Below are positions 1 through 7,256 of a DNA stretch of 64,000 bases, one piece after another. Below the pieces are notes generated by a model. It saw nothing but the letters and a program-made list of their open reading frames with translations, was not told the DNA's origin and ran no database searches. Location: NCBI RefSeq assembly GCF_032302195.1, contig NZ_CP135275.1:4402001-4466000 (forward strand). The letters are read 5' to 3'. The DNA comes from Paenibacillus sp. MMS20-IR301 (lineage in GTDB: Bacteria; Bacillota; Bacilli; Paenibacillales; Paenibacillaceae). The stretch's first letter is position 1; each line of letters begins with the position of its first letter. Position numbers and translations under genes: made by a program.

Positions 1-118
1 TACAACATCTTTGGATTTTAGCTGAAACTCAGAGGAGAATGTTGTATTTTGTGCAGTATTTCGGGAAAGGCTGCCATTCCACCGCAAACATGAGGATAAC
101 CTGGGAGTCCATCCGCAC

Positions 119-164
119 AAAAAACACCAGGCCACCATCCCCGCTTAGGGATCGCTGCCTGGTG
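119..164 (-). terminator. Rho-independent terminator of the first sigma/anti-sigma operon
   Basis: Read on the minus strand, CACCAGGC (157-164) pairs with GCCTGGTG (125-132), followed by six T (119-124). It lies 40 bases after the stop of the anti-sigma gene. Confidence 0.8.
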
Positions 165-203
165 CTGATGTTCATTATATATCCGGCGTTATTATCTGCC
201 CGG

Positions 204-1103
204 TTACCAGTTAATCGACTCGGCGATTTTCAAGACCTCGGCCCGGTTAAGACCGCGGGTACCCAAATAATACAGCACTCCGTTTGCTTCCCAGTCCAGC
301 CCCCTGTTGTTCATGAGAATGGCATCCACTCCCTTGATGTTCACCTGCTCAATCGTGCCGTCCGTCGACATCTCATAAGCATTATCCCTATTGGATAAGC
401 GCAGCTGCATCCAGATCCGCTTGCCCTTCTTCGGGCTGTTAAAGAACAACTCCACCACCTGCCCGTTTACGCCATCTTCGCCCTTGTAGAACTCTCCACG
501 GTCAAAGGTGAAACCCTCCGGCAAATATTCAGGCAGTTTTACTTTGAAAAGGGCGTATTTATCCAGCTCCGCAGGCTCTTTCACAGCAAATATACGTGCT
601 GCCTGGGCCTTGTCCAGCTCTTCCTTCTCACTTTGAGTAATTAGCTTGTCACCGTCAAAGTCCACGATCTCCTCTCCGGCTGCATTGTATATAGCTCCCC
701 GCTGGGGGGACAATGATTCAACCGGGTTGCCGGCTTTATCGAATATTTGCCCCTTCCATACTTCCGGGAACTCCGGCGGCAGGCTCACATCCATTTCATG
801 GGCAATAATGTTACCCAAATTCACCGTCTTCAGCACCCGGACCAGCATCTCCTGCGCAAAGGATGGACTGACGATGGTTACACTTACTGCACCTGCCACC
901 AGCAGGGAAGCCGCAATCATGGCCGGCCGTCTGAAACGCCCTTTGATTGTCACCTTTAATTCCTCCTGTTTCGATATGGAACGGCTTCTGACTTTGCGGA
1001 GCACTGCCGCTTGGTCAGAGTCCCGGGAGAAGTCCTGCTGTGCCAGGTATACTCCCAGCTTCTGAAGCTCAAGCGCTTCCTCAGCCTTCTTCTTATTATT
1101 CAT
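204..1103 (-). CDS. Membrane anti-sigma factor-like protein, DUF4367 type
   Basis: A 299-residue protein with a short charged cytoplasmic N-terminus, one membrane segment at about residues 59-80, and a long extracellular part. The C-terminal 110 residues (ending in a stretch like GVLYYLGTRG and AESINW) resemble the DUF4367 domain found in Bacillales proteins encoded beside ECF sigma factors. It overlaps the upstream sigma gene by four bases (ATGA), so the two are translationally coupled. By family knowledge the N-terminus should hold the sigma factor at the membrane and the outer domain sense envelope conditions. The signal sensed cannot be read from the sequence. Confidence 0.8.
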   Translation of the reverse strand: MNNKKKAEEALELQKLGVYLAQQDFSRDSDQAAVLRKVRSRSISKQEELKVTIKGRFRRPAMIAASLLVAGAVSVTIVSPSFAQEMLVRVLKTVNLGNIIAHEMDVSLPPEFPEVWKGQIFDKAGNPVESLSPQRGAIYNAAGEEIVDFDGDKLITQSEKEELDKAQAARIFAVKEPAELDKYALFKVKLPEYLPEGFTFDRGEFYKGEDGVNGQVVELFFNSPKKGKRIWMQLRLSNRDNAYEMSTDGTIEQVNIKGVDAILMNNRGLDWEANGVLYYLGTRGLNRAEVLKIAESINW

Positions 1104-1663
1104 AGACTCTCCACGCTCCCTATTTCAGATTTCAGTTTCTGCAGGCTGCGGTACAGAATGACCCCGACATTGCTCTCGGAGATTCCCATAACCTGCGCAA
1201 TCTCTGTATTCTTCAGATCTGCCCCGAATTTAAGGGCAATCATGTTCCGCTGCTTGGCGCTGAGCTTATCCAGCGCAAGATTCAGCCGGTCGCTGCGCTC
1301 TATGCCGAGAATCAGCGCCTCCGGCTCTTTCCGGCCCGACACCAGCTCACGGATCGCCTCCAGCGGGAACCACCGGTGCCTGGCCTGGCTGCGGTAATGA
1401 TCATTCACTACATTTCTGGCGATGGCGAAAAGCCATACCTCCAGGGGTGCCTTGTCCCGGGAATAACCGCACAGCTTGGTCAGTGTCTTCTCAAACACCT
1501 GGCTGGCCAGATCCTCGGCAGTGTAACGGCAGCTCACCCGGTAGGCTATATAATTGAATATCCGTTTATAGTAAGTTTCGAATACCTCGGTGAACTGCAG
1601 TTCTGTATCCATTCGTTCTGGAATTCCTTCTTGTACCGCAGGCAGCAATGCGCGCTCTTGCAT
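1100..1663 (-). CDS. ECF-type RNA polymerase sigma factor
   Basis: A 187-residue sigma-70 family protein with region 2 at about residues 25-90 (YYKRIFNYIAYRV, then the DLASQVFEKT core-binding stretch) and region 4 at about 128-180 (LSAKQRNMIALKF and the helix-turn-helix around IAQVMGISESNV). No region 1 or 3, as usual for ECF factors. The start at 1663 follows a GGGAGGG site; an internal ATG at 1612 (MDTELQF) would also give a normal-length ECF protein and cannot be excluded. It is the first gene of a two-gene operon with the anti-sigma factor. Confidence 0.88.
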   Translation of the reverse strand: MQERALLPAVQEGIPERMDTELQFTEVFETYYKRIFNYIAYRVSCRYTAEDLASQVFEKTLTKLCGYSRDKAPLEVWLFAIARNVVNDHYRSQARHRWFPLEAIRELVSGRKEPEALILGIERSDRLNLALDKLSAKQRNMIALKFGADLKNTEIAQVMGISESNVGVILYRSLQKLKSEIGSVESL

Positions 1664-1692
1664 CCCTGAAGCCCTCCCTTCCCTGACTGAAT

Positions 1693-1708
1693 TTACTTGG
1701 CCAAGTAA
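1693..1708. promoter_or_regulatory. Perfect 16-bp palindrome upstream of the ECF operon
   Basis: TTACTTGGCCAAGTAA is a perfect inverted repeat 30 bases upstream of the sigma-factor start codon, inside its presumed promoter or leader. It could be an operator. No regulator is identified. Confidence 0.4.
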
Positions 1709-1828
1709 TTTACATCAGCTAATACGTTATCTATGTGAATTTCATTACATCATCCGTCCAAAATAACCCTGCAACGCTACAAATTCTTTAATGCTATCAA
1801 AATTCAGAGCATACCGCTATGTAATGAC

Positions 1829-1856
1829 AAAAAGAGCCTGCGGATGCAGACTCTTC
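1829..1856 (-). terminator. Terminator of the MFS gene
   Basis: On the minus strand an AAGAG/CTCTT and CTGC/GCAG hairpin is followed by a T-run. It sits just after the MFS stop codon. Confidence 0.7.
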
Positions 1857-1879
1857 ATTATGAAGATCTGGAAACAAAT

Positions 1880-3076
1880 TTATGATTTGCTTCGATCCGT
1901 TACGAAGTAGATCAACGCCAGCACCGGCAGTGCCAGCCCGATCAATACCGCCATACTCCAGCCGCCGTAAGCATAGGCCCAGCCGCCCAGAGAGGACCCT
2001 ACCGCCCCGCCGACAAAGAAAATCGCCATGAATAATCCGTTCAGCCGTCCTCTGGTCTCATTGCCGAGCGAATAAATGGCCCGCTGCCCCAGCACCAGAT
2101 TGCCGGATACGGCCATATCCAGGAGAATTGCAGTCAGCACCAGCAGACCCAGGGCGAATCTGTCTGTCTGCAGCAGATACGCCAGGATGAAGGATAACGC
2201 AGCCAGCACCATAGCGAATCCGGTCAAAAGCTTCGTCCAGCCCCGGTCCGCCAGTCTGCCGGCAATCGGAGCAGCCACGGCTCCGCCCACACCGGCCAGG
2301 GCAAACAGGGCGATGCCTTGCTGCGACAAATGGAAATGTTCAGCCAGATGCAGCGGCACTGTTGTCCAGAACAGGCTGAAGGCACCGAACAGGCTGGCCT
2401 GATAGATCGCCCGGCGGCGCAGCACCGGTGTATGCAGCCAAAGCGTGCCGAGTGATGAGATCAGCTGGGCATAATTAAGCGTCCGCACCGGCTTGCGGGC
2501 CGGCAGAATGCGGGAGAGAAGCAGCGTCAGCAGCGCTATCACAACAGCAGAGACAACAAAGATTGATTTCCAGCCCCACAGTCCGGCCATGAAGCTTGCC
2601 ACCGGCCGGGCGAACATAATTCCGAGCAGCAGTCCGCTCATCACATTGCCGACCACCCGGCCGCGTTCTTCCTCTGCTGCCAGATAAGACGCGTAAGGCA
2701 CCAAAATCTGTGCCGCAACTGAACCTAGCCCGATGAACATCGAAGCGGCTAGGAACAGCGGCGCATTCGGAGCCAGCGCCGCTATGACCAGTGCCGCTAC
2801 GACCAGCACAAGCGACATTACCGCAAGCCGCCGGTTCTCGAACATATCACTTAGCGGCACTATGAACAGCAGTCCGATGACATAACCGATTTGGGTCAGG
2901 GTTACGATCAGCCCCGTAGCTCCGGGAGAGAGATGAATAGCCTCGCCGATCGGTCCGACCAGTGTCTGGGCATAATACAGATTCGCTACAATAAGTCCGC
3001 AGGATACCGCGAGCAGAAATGTGATCCAGCCGGGAACCGCCTTGTGATCTGCCGGAGATGCTGTTTGCTGTTGCAT
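1880..3076 (-). CDS. MFS efflux transporter (DHA1-like)
   Basis: A 398-residue, twelve-helix major facilitator protein. The loop after helix 2 carries a motif A-like stretch ([12 protein letters not shown]), typical of proton-driven drug exporters of the DHA1 group. The ATG at 3076 is chosen because AGGTGG lies at the right distance upstream; a GTG at 3088 overlaps that site and is less likely. The gene is divergent from a TetR regulator, and two matching operator palindromes fill the gap, so it is probably repressed by TetR and induced by its substrate. Substrate unknown. Confidence 0.87.
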   Translation of the reverse strand: MQQQTASPADHKAVPGWITFLLAVSCGLIVANLYYAQTLVGPIGEAIHLSPGATGLIVTLTQIGYVIGLLFIVPLSDMFENRRLAVMSLVLVVAALVIAALAPNAPLFLAASMFIGLGSVAAQILVPYASYLAAEEERGRVVGNVMSGLLLGIMFARPVASFMAGLWGWKSIFVVSAVVIALLTLLLSRILPARKPVRTLNYAQLISSLGTLWLHTPVLRRRAIYQASLFGAFSLFWTTVPLHLAEHFHLSQQGIALFALAGVGGAVAAPIAGRLADRGWTKLLTGFAMVLAALSFILAYLLQTDRFALGLLVLTAILLDMAVSGNLVLGQRAIYSLGNETRGRLNGLFMAIFFVGGAVGSSLGGWAYAYGGWSMAVLIGLALPVLALIYFVTDRSKS

Positions 3077-3100
3077 GAATAATTCCACCTTTCAATTTTT

Positions 3101-3161
3101 AATACTGAACGTACAGTTTAGTAATTTGCATAACCAAATAGTATACTATACGTTCAGTATT
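3101..3161. promoter_or_regulatory. Paired TetR-type operators between the MFS and tetR genes
   Basis: Two near-palindromes, 3104-3117 (ACTGAACGTACAGT) and 3145-3158 (ACTATACGTTCAGT), together form a larger inverted repeat whose outer 13 bases match perfectly (3101-3113 with 3149-3161). Position and symmetry fit binding of a TetR dimer at each site, controlling both divergent genes. Confidence 0.8.
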
Positions 3162-3224
3162 GTAAATAGGCATTTTTATGTTATACTCCATTATGAGCAG
3201 CTTATAGTTAAGGAGGAATTGCAA

Positions 3225-3800
3225 GTGGATAAAAAAAGAGGACGGCCGCGCAACAGTGAGGCCAAGAATGCCATTCTTAACGCATCCTATGATTTGCTTC
3301 TGGAGATGGGCTTCGGATCAGTAACTGTGGAGAAGATTGCAGAACAGGCTAAAGTCAGCAAAGCAACGATCTATAAATGGTGGCCGAATAAAGCTGCAGT
3401 GGTCATGGACGGATATCTGTTTGCCGCAGCTGCCAGGCTGCCTGTACCGGACACGGGTAGTGTGAAAGAGGATTTGCTGGCTCACGCCGGGAACCTGGCT
3501 ATGTTTCTGGCCAGCCGGGAAGGCAAAGTGATTACGGAGCTGATCGGGGAAGGGCAATTTGATTCAGGATTAGCTGAGGCTTACCGGACCCGGTATTTCG
3601 GGCCGCGCCGTCAGGAAGCTGCACAGCTGCTTGAACGGGGAATAGCCAGGGGAGAACTGCAAGCCGGGCTTGATGTTGAGAGCAGCATTGATCTGATCTA
3701 CGGGCCGATCTTTTACCGTCTGCTTCTGACCGGTGATGACCTGGGCGAGAATTTCATTCAAACGCTGATAAGGCTGGCGCTGGAAGGGATTCAGGCTTGA
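3225..3800 (+). CDS. TetR/AcrR family transcriptional repressor
   Basis: A 191-residue protein with an N-terminal helix-turn-helix (about residues 10-55, including TVEKIAEQAKVSKATIYKWW) and a helical C-terminal ligand domain resembling TetR_C groups of efflux regulators. The start is the GTG at 3225, set by AGGAGG at 3211-3216; the reading frame is open further upstream but without a ribosome site. It is divergent from the MFS efflux gene across two operator palindromes, so it very likely represses both. Confidence 0.9.
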   Translation: MDKKRGRPRNSEAKNAILNASYDLLLEMGFGSVTVEKIAEQAKVSKATIYKWWPNKAAVVMDGYLFAAAARLPVPDTGSVKEDLLAHAGNLAMFLASREGKVITELIGEGQFDSGLAEAYRTRYFGPRRQEAAQLLERGIARGELQAGLDVESSIDLIYGPIFYRLLLTGDDLGENFIQTLIRLALEGIQA

Positions 3801-3807
3801 AGCACCT

Positions 3808-3990
3808 TCAATTGCCGGAATCCCGGCTTCTGCAGAGAAAAGCTGCCTTATGATATTCATTGATCAGGTCATCCAGCCTTCCGGATTGCCTGATCACATC
3901 GGGATGCAACCGGCCATATTGCTCCTCCATCTGGTTCAGTCTGGCCCGTTCTGTCTCAATCTGCTGTTGAATAACCTCCAATTGATCCAT
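3808..3990 (-). CDS. Spo0E-family aspartyl-phosphate phosphatase
   Basis: A 60-residue protein with the Spo0E signature: N-terminal helix IQQQIETERARLNQ, a short loop, then SGRLDDLINEY (family pattern SxxLDxLI). Members dephosphorylate Spo0A~P and hold back sporulation. Size is normal for the family and a GAGGGGAAGGA site precedes the ATG. It is convergent with tetR, separated by only 7 bases, and appears to be monocistronic. Confidence 0.9.
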   Translation of the reverse strand: MDQLEVIQQQIETERARLNQMEEQYGRLHPDVIRQSGRLDDLINEYHKAAFLCRSRDSGN

Positions 3991-4101
3991 TCCTTCCCCT
4001 CCCTGCTAATATATTAGCGGGATATGGCGAATTGCAGGGTAGTGTCCGCATTGCAGTACAAATGATGCCAACTAGCCCCACTAAGTAAAAATAATCTCAT
4101 A

Positions 4102-4143
4102 AAAAAACCGCCGGAAAAGGGAAATCCCTCTCCGGCGGTTTTT
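4102..4143 (-). terminator. Strong terminator of the second sigma/anti-sigma operon
   Basis: On the minus strand AACCGCCGGA pairs with TCCGGCGGTT, with an extra inner hairpin (GAGGGATTTCCCTTTT), and a T7 tract follows. Confidence 0.9.
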
Positions 4144-4161
4144 GCGTGTAAGAAGATGCTC

Positions 4162-4923
4162 CTAACGGTCCGACAGCTTCATCATATACCCCATTTCCTT
4201 CAGATAAGGATTAAGCTGCTCCAGAAGCTCTGCCTGTCTGGCAAGCTCAGCATCCGGAACCCGGCCGGAATGAACACTGCCACCCCGACCGGCTAATTCT
4301 GCATGATAAGCTGTCCACTCTCCGATCAGCTGCTTGACGGTAGCCAGCTCCTCCCCGCTGAAGGTCTGCTCCGCCTTAGCCAGCAGCTGATCACTGAAGC
4401 CGGCGAAGTCCTCTGTGCCCGCCGCCGCTCCATGAGCATCAGCCTGATCCAGCTTCCCGTTATATGACTCAAGCTCTGCTGCCAGCTCCTCATAACGTAT
4501 CTGATCCGCAGCGCTTAATTTATCCGGGTGCAGCACACCCTGATTATCGGCAATCTGCAGATTATAAGCCGCAAGCCCTTGCAGAACAGCTGACATTTCA
4601 TTGTACTCTGTTTCACTTAAACTGTTCTTAGCCTCCTGAAGCTTGGCTTCCAGCCGGTCATAATCCTGCTGTGTTCCGCCAAATTCCGCCACATGTTCAG
4701 GTGAACCGTATAACGAATCAGCCAGATAGTTATAACCTGCATATGCTCCTGTAGGAATAATTAAAGTTGCAGCCACGACCGCTGCCACCAGCCATTTCTT
4801 CATCCGTGTGCCTCCTTGTCCGGGGACGATTCTCTCCAGAATCCTCCCCTTTAGTTCCGGTGGAGCGTTCCACCCGCCCGCTTCTTCCTTAAGCGCCTTG
4901 CGCAAATCCTGCTCAAGCTTCAT
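4162..4923 (-). CDS. Putative membrane anti-sigma factor with coiled-coil outer domain
   Basis: A 253-residue protein: about 40 charged N-terminal residues, one membrane segment at about 42-62, then an Ala/Glu/Leu-rich, helical extracellular part with heptad-like stretches (YDRLEAKLQEAKNSL; YEELAAELESYNGKL). It overlaps the ECF sigma gene by 11 bases, the usual arrangement for a sigma and its anti-sigma. It may belong to the DUF3600 group; I cannot confirm the family. The function is inferred from topology and operon position. Confidence 0.65.
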   Translation of the reverse strand: MKLEQDLRKALKEEAGGWNAPPELKGRILERIVPGQGGTRMKKWLVAAVVAATLIIPTGAYAGYNYLADSLYGSPEHVAEFGGTQQDYDRLEAKLQEAKNSLSETEYNEMSAVLQGLAAYNLQIADNQGVLHPDKLSAADQIRYEELAAELESYNGKLDQADAHGAAAGTEDFAGFSDQLLAKAEQTFSGEELATVKQLIGEWTAYHAELAGRGGSVHSGRVPDAELARQAELLEQLNPYLKEMGYMMKLSDR

Positions 4924-5500
4924 GCAGTTCCTCCACCTTCCCTAATTTGAATGTGTTCACCTTATGCTTCCGGCGCAGCTTCTGCAGTGCGGCGTGCAGC
5001 CGGGACTTGACTGTCCCGAGCGGTATTTCCAGAATGACGGCAATCTCCTCCTGGGCATACTCATACAGGTAATGCAGGATAATAACCTGCTTCTGCTTGA
5101 ACGGCAAGCCCTCCACCAGCTCAATCAGGCCGCGGTTCGCGAGCCGCTCGACAACGTCGCCGGCGAAATCATGCTCCATCCGCTGGCTGGTCTGCTCCAT
5201 TCTTGTGACAATCCGCAGTTGCCTCCAGCTTCTGCGCCTGTAGGCATGAATCTGCCGCATGGTCAGACCCATCAGCCAGGGCCGGAACGCCCTCCCCCCG
5301 TCATATTGTCCCAGTGAACGATGCAGCTCAATGTAGATTTCCTGCACGACATCTTCTGCATCAGCAGCTCCGGAAACGAGGAAACGCACGGCTTTATAGA
5401 CATCTTGAATCGTCGCCTCGTATAACTCACCGTATGCTTCACGGCTGCCGGCTAGCGTGAGCTCGATGAGCTGCGAATATTCAGCTGTTGTCTTCTTCAT
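4913..5500 (-). CDS. ECF-type RNA polymerase sigma factor
   Basis: A 195-residue sigma-70 protein with region 2 at about residues 22-90 (DAEDVVQEIYIELHRSL, then FRPWLMGLTMRQIHAYRRR) and region 4 at about 125-180 (LPFKQKQVIILHYLYEYAQEEIAVILEIPLGTVKSRLH). The region 4 helix-turn-helix is typical of Bacillus ECF factors such as SigV, SigX and SigW. It heads a two-gene operon with the membrane protein downstream. It is only distantly similar to the first ECF factor of this window, so the two pairs are not a recent duplication. Confidence 0.9.
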   Translation of the reverse strand: MKKTTAEYSQLIELTLAGSREAYGELYEATIQDVYKAVRFLVSGAADAEDVVQEIYIELHRSLGQYDGGRAFRPWLMGLTMRQIHAYRRRSWRQLRIVTRMEQTSQRMEHDFAGDVVERLANRGLIELVEGLPFKQKQVIILHYLYEYAQEEIAVILEIPLGTVKSRLHAALQKLRRKHKVNTFKLGKVEELHEA

Positions 5501-5605
5501 CCGTCATTCCCCCTTCAGGCTTACACTATATATTGGCTGAACACAGCAGTTTCGTTCGATTTATTTATCTGCCCGTTGATCGAGGAATGTTAGGAACGGC
5601 AAACA

Positions 5606-5632
5606 GAGCCTTTCGTTTCGAAAGACCCTCTT
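5606..5632 (-). terminator. Weak hairpin after the MarR gene
   Basis: CTTTCG and CGAAAG form a compact hairpin flanked by AGAG and CTCT, 30 bases past the MarR stop. There is no clear T-run, so termination is uncertain. Confidence 0.35.
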
Positions 5633-5659
5633 CGGCCCGCTTATCACTGTGCCTCTGAT

Positions 5660-6076
5660 TTACAGCTTGATTTTGGCAAGCAGGCTCATCAGCTGCTGCT
5701 TCTCTTCAGGCGCGAACTCCTCATAGACAGCTGCGAGCAGTGTTTCTGATACGGCTTCGAAGACCGGCTGCAGCTCCCGCCCTTTCGCTGTCAGCGACAA
5801 ACGAAAAATCCGCCCGTCCTGCTGGTCCTGCTCCCGCTTCACGTATTCCAGCCGTACTAATTTATCCACTAATGCTGTTATTGTGGACTTGTCCTTATCA
5901 ATACCGCGGGACAATTCGTTCATCGTAAGGGCTTCCCTGGCGAACAGCTGGAATAGAATATCCCCATGCGAAGGGGCGATGCCGTGAATATTATGCTTTT
6001 TCAATTCCTGCTCAATAAACCTGTTTCCGCGCCGGTGAATACGGCCAATGACCGCCAAGACATTATTTTCATTCAT
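5660..6076 (-). CDS. MarR family transcriptional regulator
   Basis: A 138-residue winged-helix protein. Recognition region at about 50-75 (TMNELSRGIDKDKSTITALVDKLVRLEYVKRE) followed by the wing DQQDGRIFRLSLTAKG. MarR dimers usually repress themselves and a neighbouring gene and respond to phenolics or oxidants. The ATG has no Shine-Dalgarno sequence, and a TTGACA-N17-TAACAT promoter lies so close that the message would begin at or next to the start codon. It faces away from doxX across a long regulatory gap, so doxX is a possible target. Confidence 0.88.
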   Translation of the reverse strand: MNENNVLAVIGRIHRRGNRFIEQELKKHNIHGIAPSHGDILFQLFAREALTMNELSRGIDKDKSTITALVDKLVRLEYVKREQDQQDGRIFRLSLTAKGRELQPVFEAVSETLLAAVYEEFAPEEKQQLMSLLAKIKL

Positions 6077-6083
6077 AATTCAC

Positions 6084-6112
6084 ATGTTAAATTTATATAA
6101 AATAGGTGTCAA
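6084..6112 (-). promoter_or_regulatory. Sigma-A-like promoter of marR
   Basis: Minus-strand TTGACA (6112-6107), 17-base spacer, TAACAT (6089-6084). The expected start point is about 6077, one base from the ATG, with no ribosome site between. Confidence 0.55.
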
Positions 6113-6214
6113 GCTGCTTCTGCCCGCCGGGCCAAAGTATAATTAATCCGTGTATTGAAAATTTTATGCAATATTCATCAAATTTTAGTTTGATATAAAA
6201 ATTTATTGCGTTTT

Positions 6215-6257
6215 TGTGATTTATATCACACCTATTGTGAAAATAATCACTTAATAT
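6215..6257 (+). promoter_or_regulatory. Two FNR/CRP-type sites and a candidate doxX promoter
   Basis: TGTGA-N6-TCACA at 6215-6230 and TGTGA-N6-TCACT at 6236-6251 match the FNR/CRP consensus; B. subtilis Fnr uses the same form. Their centres are 21 bp apart. TAATAT at 6252-6257 is a good -10 hexamer; the start it predicts (about 6264) puts the first site at -41.5, the classical activating position, and the second site over the promoter core. Confidence 0.6.
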
Positions 6258-6311
6258 TAAGGCATCGAAGATGATCATCCGATACCACAGACAAAGAGAT
6301 TCAGGATAGGT

Positions 6312-6512
6312 TGCTAACAAAACTAAGTGTATGCTTCCGAAGTCAGTTTTGCCGAAGTAATTCACTGCAGCTATGCTAACAAAACTAAGCGTATGCTTCC
6401 GAAGTGAGTTTTGTACGAAGTAATTCACTGCAGCTATGCTAACAAAACTAAGCAAATGCTTCAGAAGTGAGTTTTGTACGAAGTAATTCACTGCAGCTAT
6501 GCTAACAAAACT
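6312..6512 (+). repeat. Three tandem leader units plus a partial fourth, ending at the doxX ribosome site
   Basis: Units start at 6312, 6374 and 6437 (62-63 bp each). A fourth begins at 6500 and is cut off by the ribosome-binding site at 6515-6519. Each full unit holds ACAAAACT, a core beginning AGCGTATGCTT, then AGTTTTG, and later TCACTGCAG. ACAAAACT can pair with AGTTTTGT of its own unit or with that of the preceding unit, so neighbouring hairpins exclude each other. The last ACAAAACT (6505-6512) ends two bases before AGGAG. Confidence 0.8.
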
Positions 6513-6527
6513 TTAGGAGTGAGAGAG

Positions 6528-7064
6528 ATGTTCAACAACTGGTTCCGCACAAACAAAGCAGCTATGGTGCTGCTCACAATAGTACGTTTATATGTAGGTT
6601 ACAAGTGGATTGATGCCGGCTGGCACAAGCTTACCGGCGGTTTCGACGCTTCCGGCTTCCTGAAAGGCGCCATTGCCAAAAGCGTCGGCGAAGACGCCAC
6701 CGTCCAGGCCTGGTGGGGCAGCTTCCTGCAGCATGCGGCGCTCCCTGGAGTAGATTTCTTCAATGTGCTGGTTCCTGCCGGTGAATTCCTCGTTGGGCTG
6801 GGCCTGATTCTGGGTACCTTCACTACCTTCGCCGCACTGATGGGCATTGTAATGAACACCGCTTACCTGCTGTCCGGTACGGTCAGCACCAATGTCCAGC
6901 TGCTCCTTATGGGAATCATCATCGTTGTGTCGTCCGCTAATGCCGGCAAGGTTGGTCTGGATCACTGGGTTCTCCCTTACCTGCGCGGCCTATTTCATAA
7001 GAAGAATCATACGCCTCTTGCCCAGCCGCTTGCTTCCGTTCAGACTATCAAACGTTCCGTATAA
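6528..7064 (+). CDS. DoxX family membrane protein
   Basis: A 178-residue integral membrane protein with four hydrophobic helices. It matches the DoxX family (helix 1 with LTIVRLYVGYKWIDAGWHKL; a later VPAGEFLVGLGLILGTFT stretch). DoxX-like proteins are linked to respiratory-chain or thiol/oxidant physiology, but the precise role varies. The ATG at 6528 is fixed by AGGAG at 6515-6519. The upstream region is unusual: FNR-type sites and a 200-base tandem-repeat leader. The long leader and the nearby MarR gene suggest redox- or oxygen-linked control; this is inference. Confidence 0.85.
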   Translation: MFNNWFRTNKAAMVLLTIVRLYVGYKWIDAGWHKLTGGFDASGFLKGAIAKSVGEDATVQAWWGSFLQHAALPGVDFFNVLVPAGEFLVGLGLILGTFTTFAALMGIVMNTAYLLSGTVSTNVQLLLMGIIIVVSSANAGKVGLDHWVLPYLRGLFHKKNHTPLAQPLASVQTIKRSV

Positions 7065-7099
7065 CAAATGGTATGTATTATAGATATATAGACATCAAA

Positions 7100-7154
7100 C
7101 AAAGACCTGCCAGACAAGGATAGCGCTTCTGCTGCCTTCTCTTGCAGGTCTTTG
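7100..7154 (+). terminator. Hairpin downstream of doxX
   Basis: CAAAGACCTGC (7100-7110) pairs with GCAGGTCTTTG (7144-7154) around a 33-base loop. No long T-run. Confidence 0.5.
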
Positions 7155-7256
7155 TCATATATTAATAACTTTCTTATGCCGGAACATAACCCGCTGGAGG
7201 CAATTTTCATTTATAATAAAATGGATTGGAATTTCCAGACTCCGGAGGTTATCCTT

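Noticed and set aside
6093..6491. 132-codon minus-strand frame across the doxX leader
   Set aside because: Its repeats (FVSIAAVNYF) come from the tandem leader units, and it has no ribosome site and no coding-type composition outside them.
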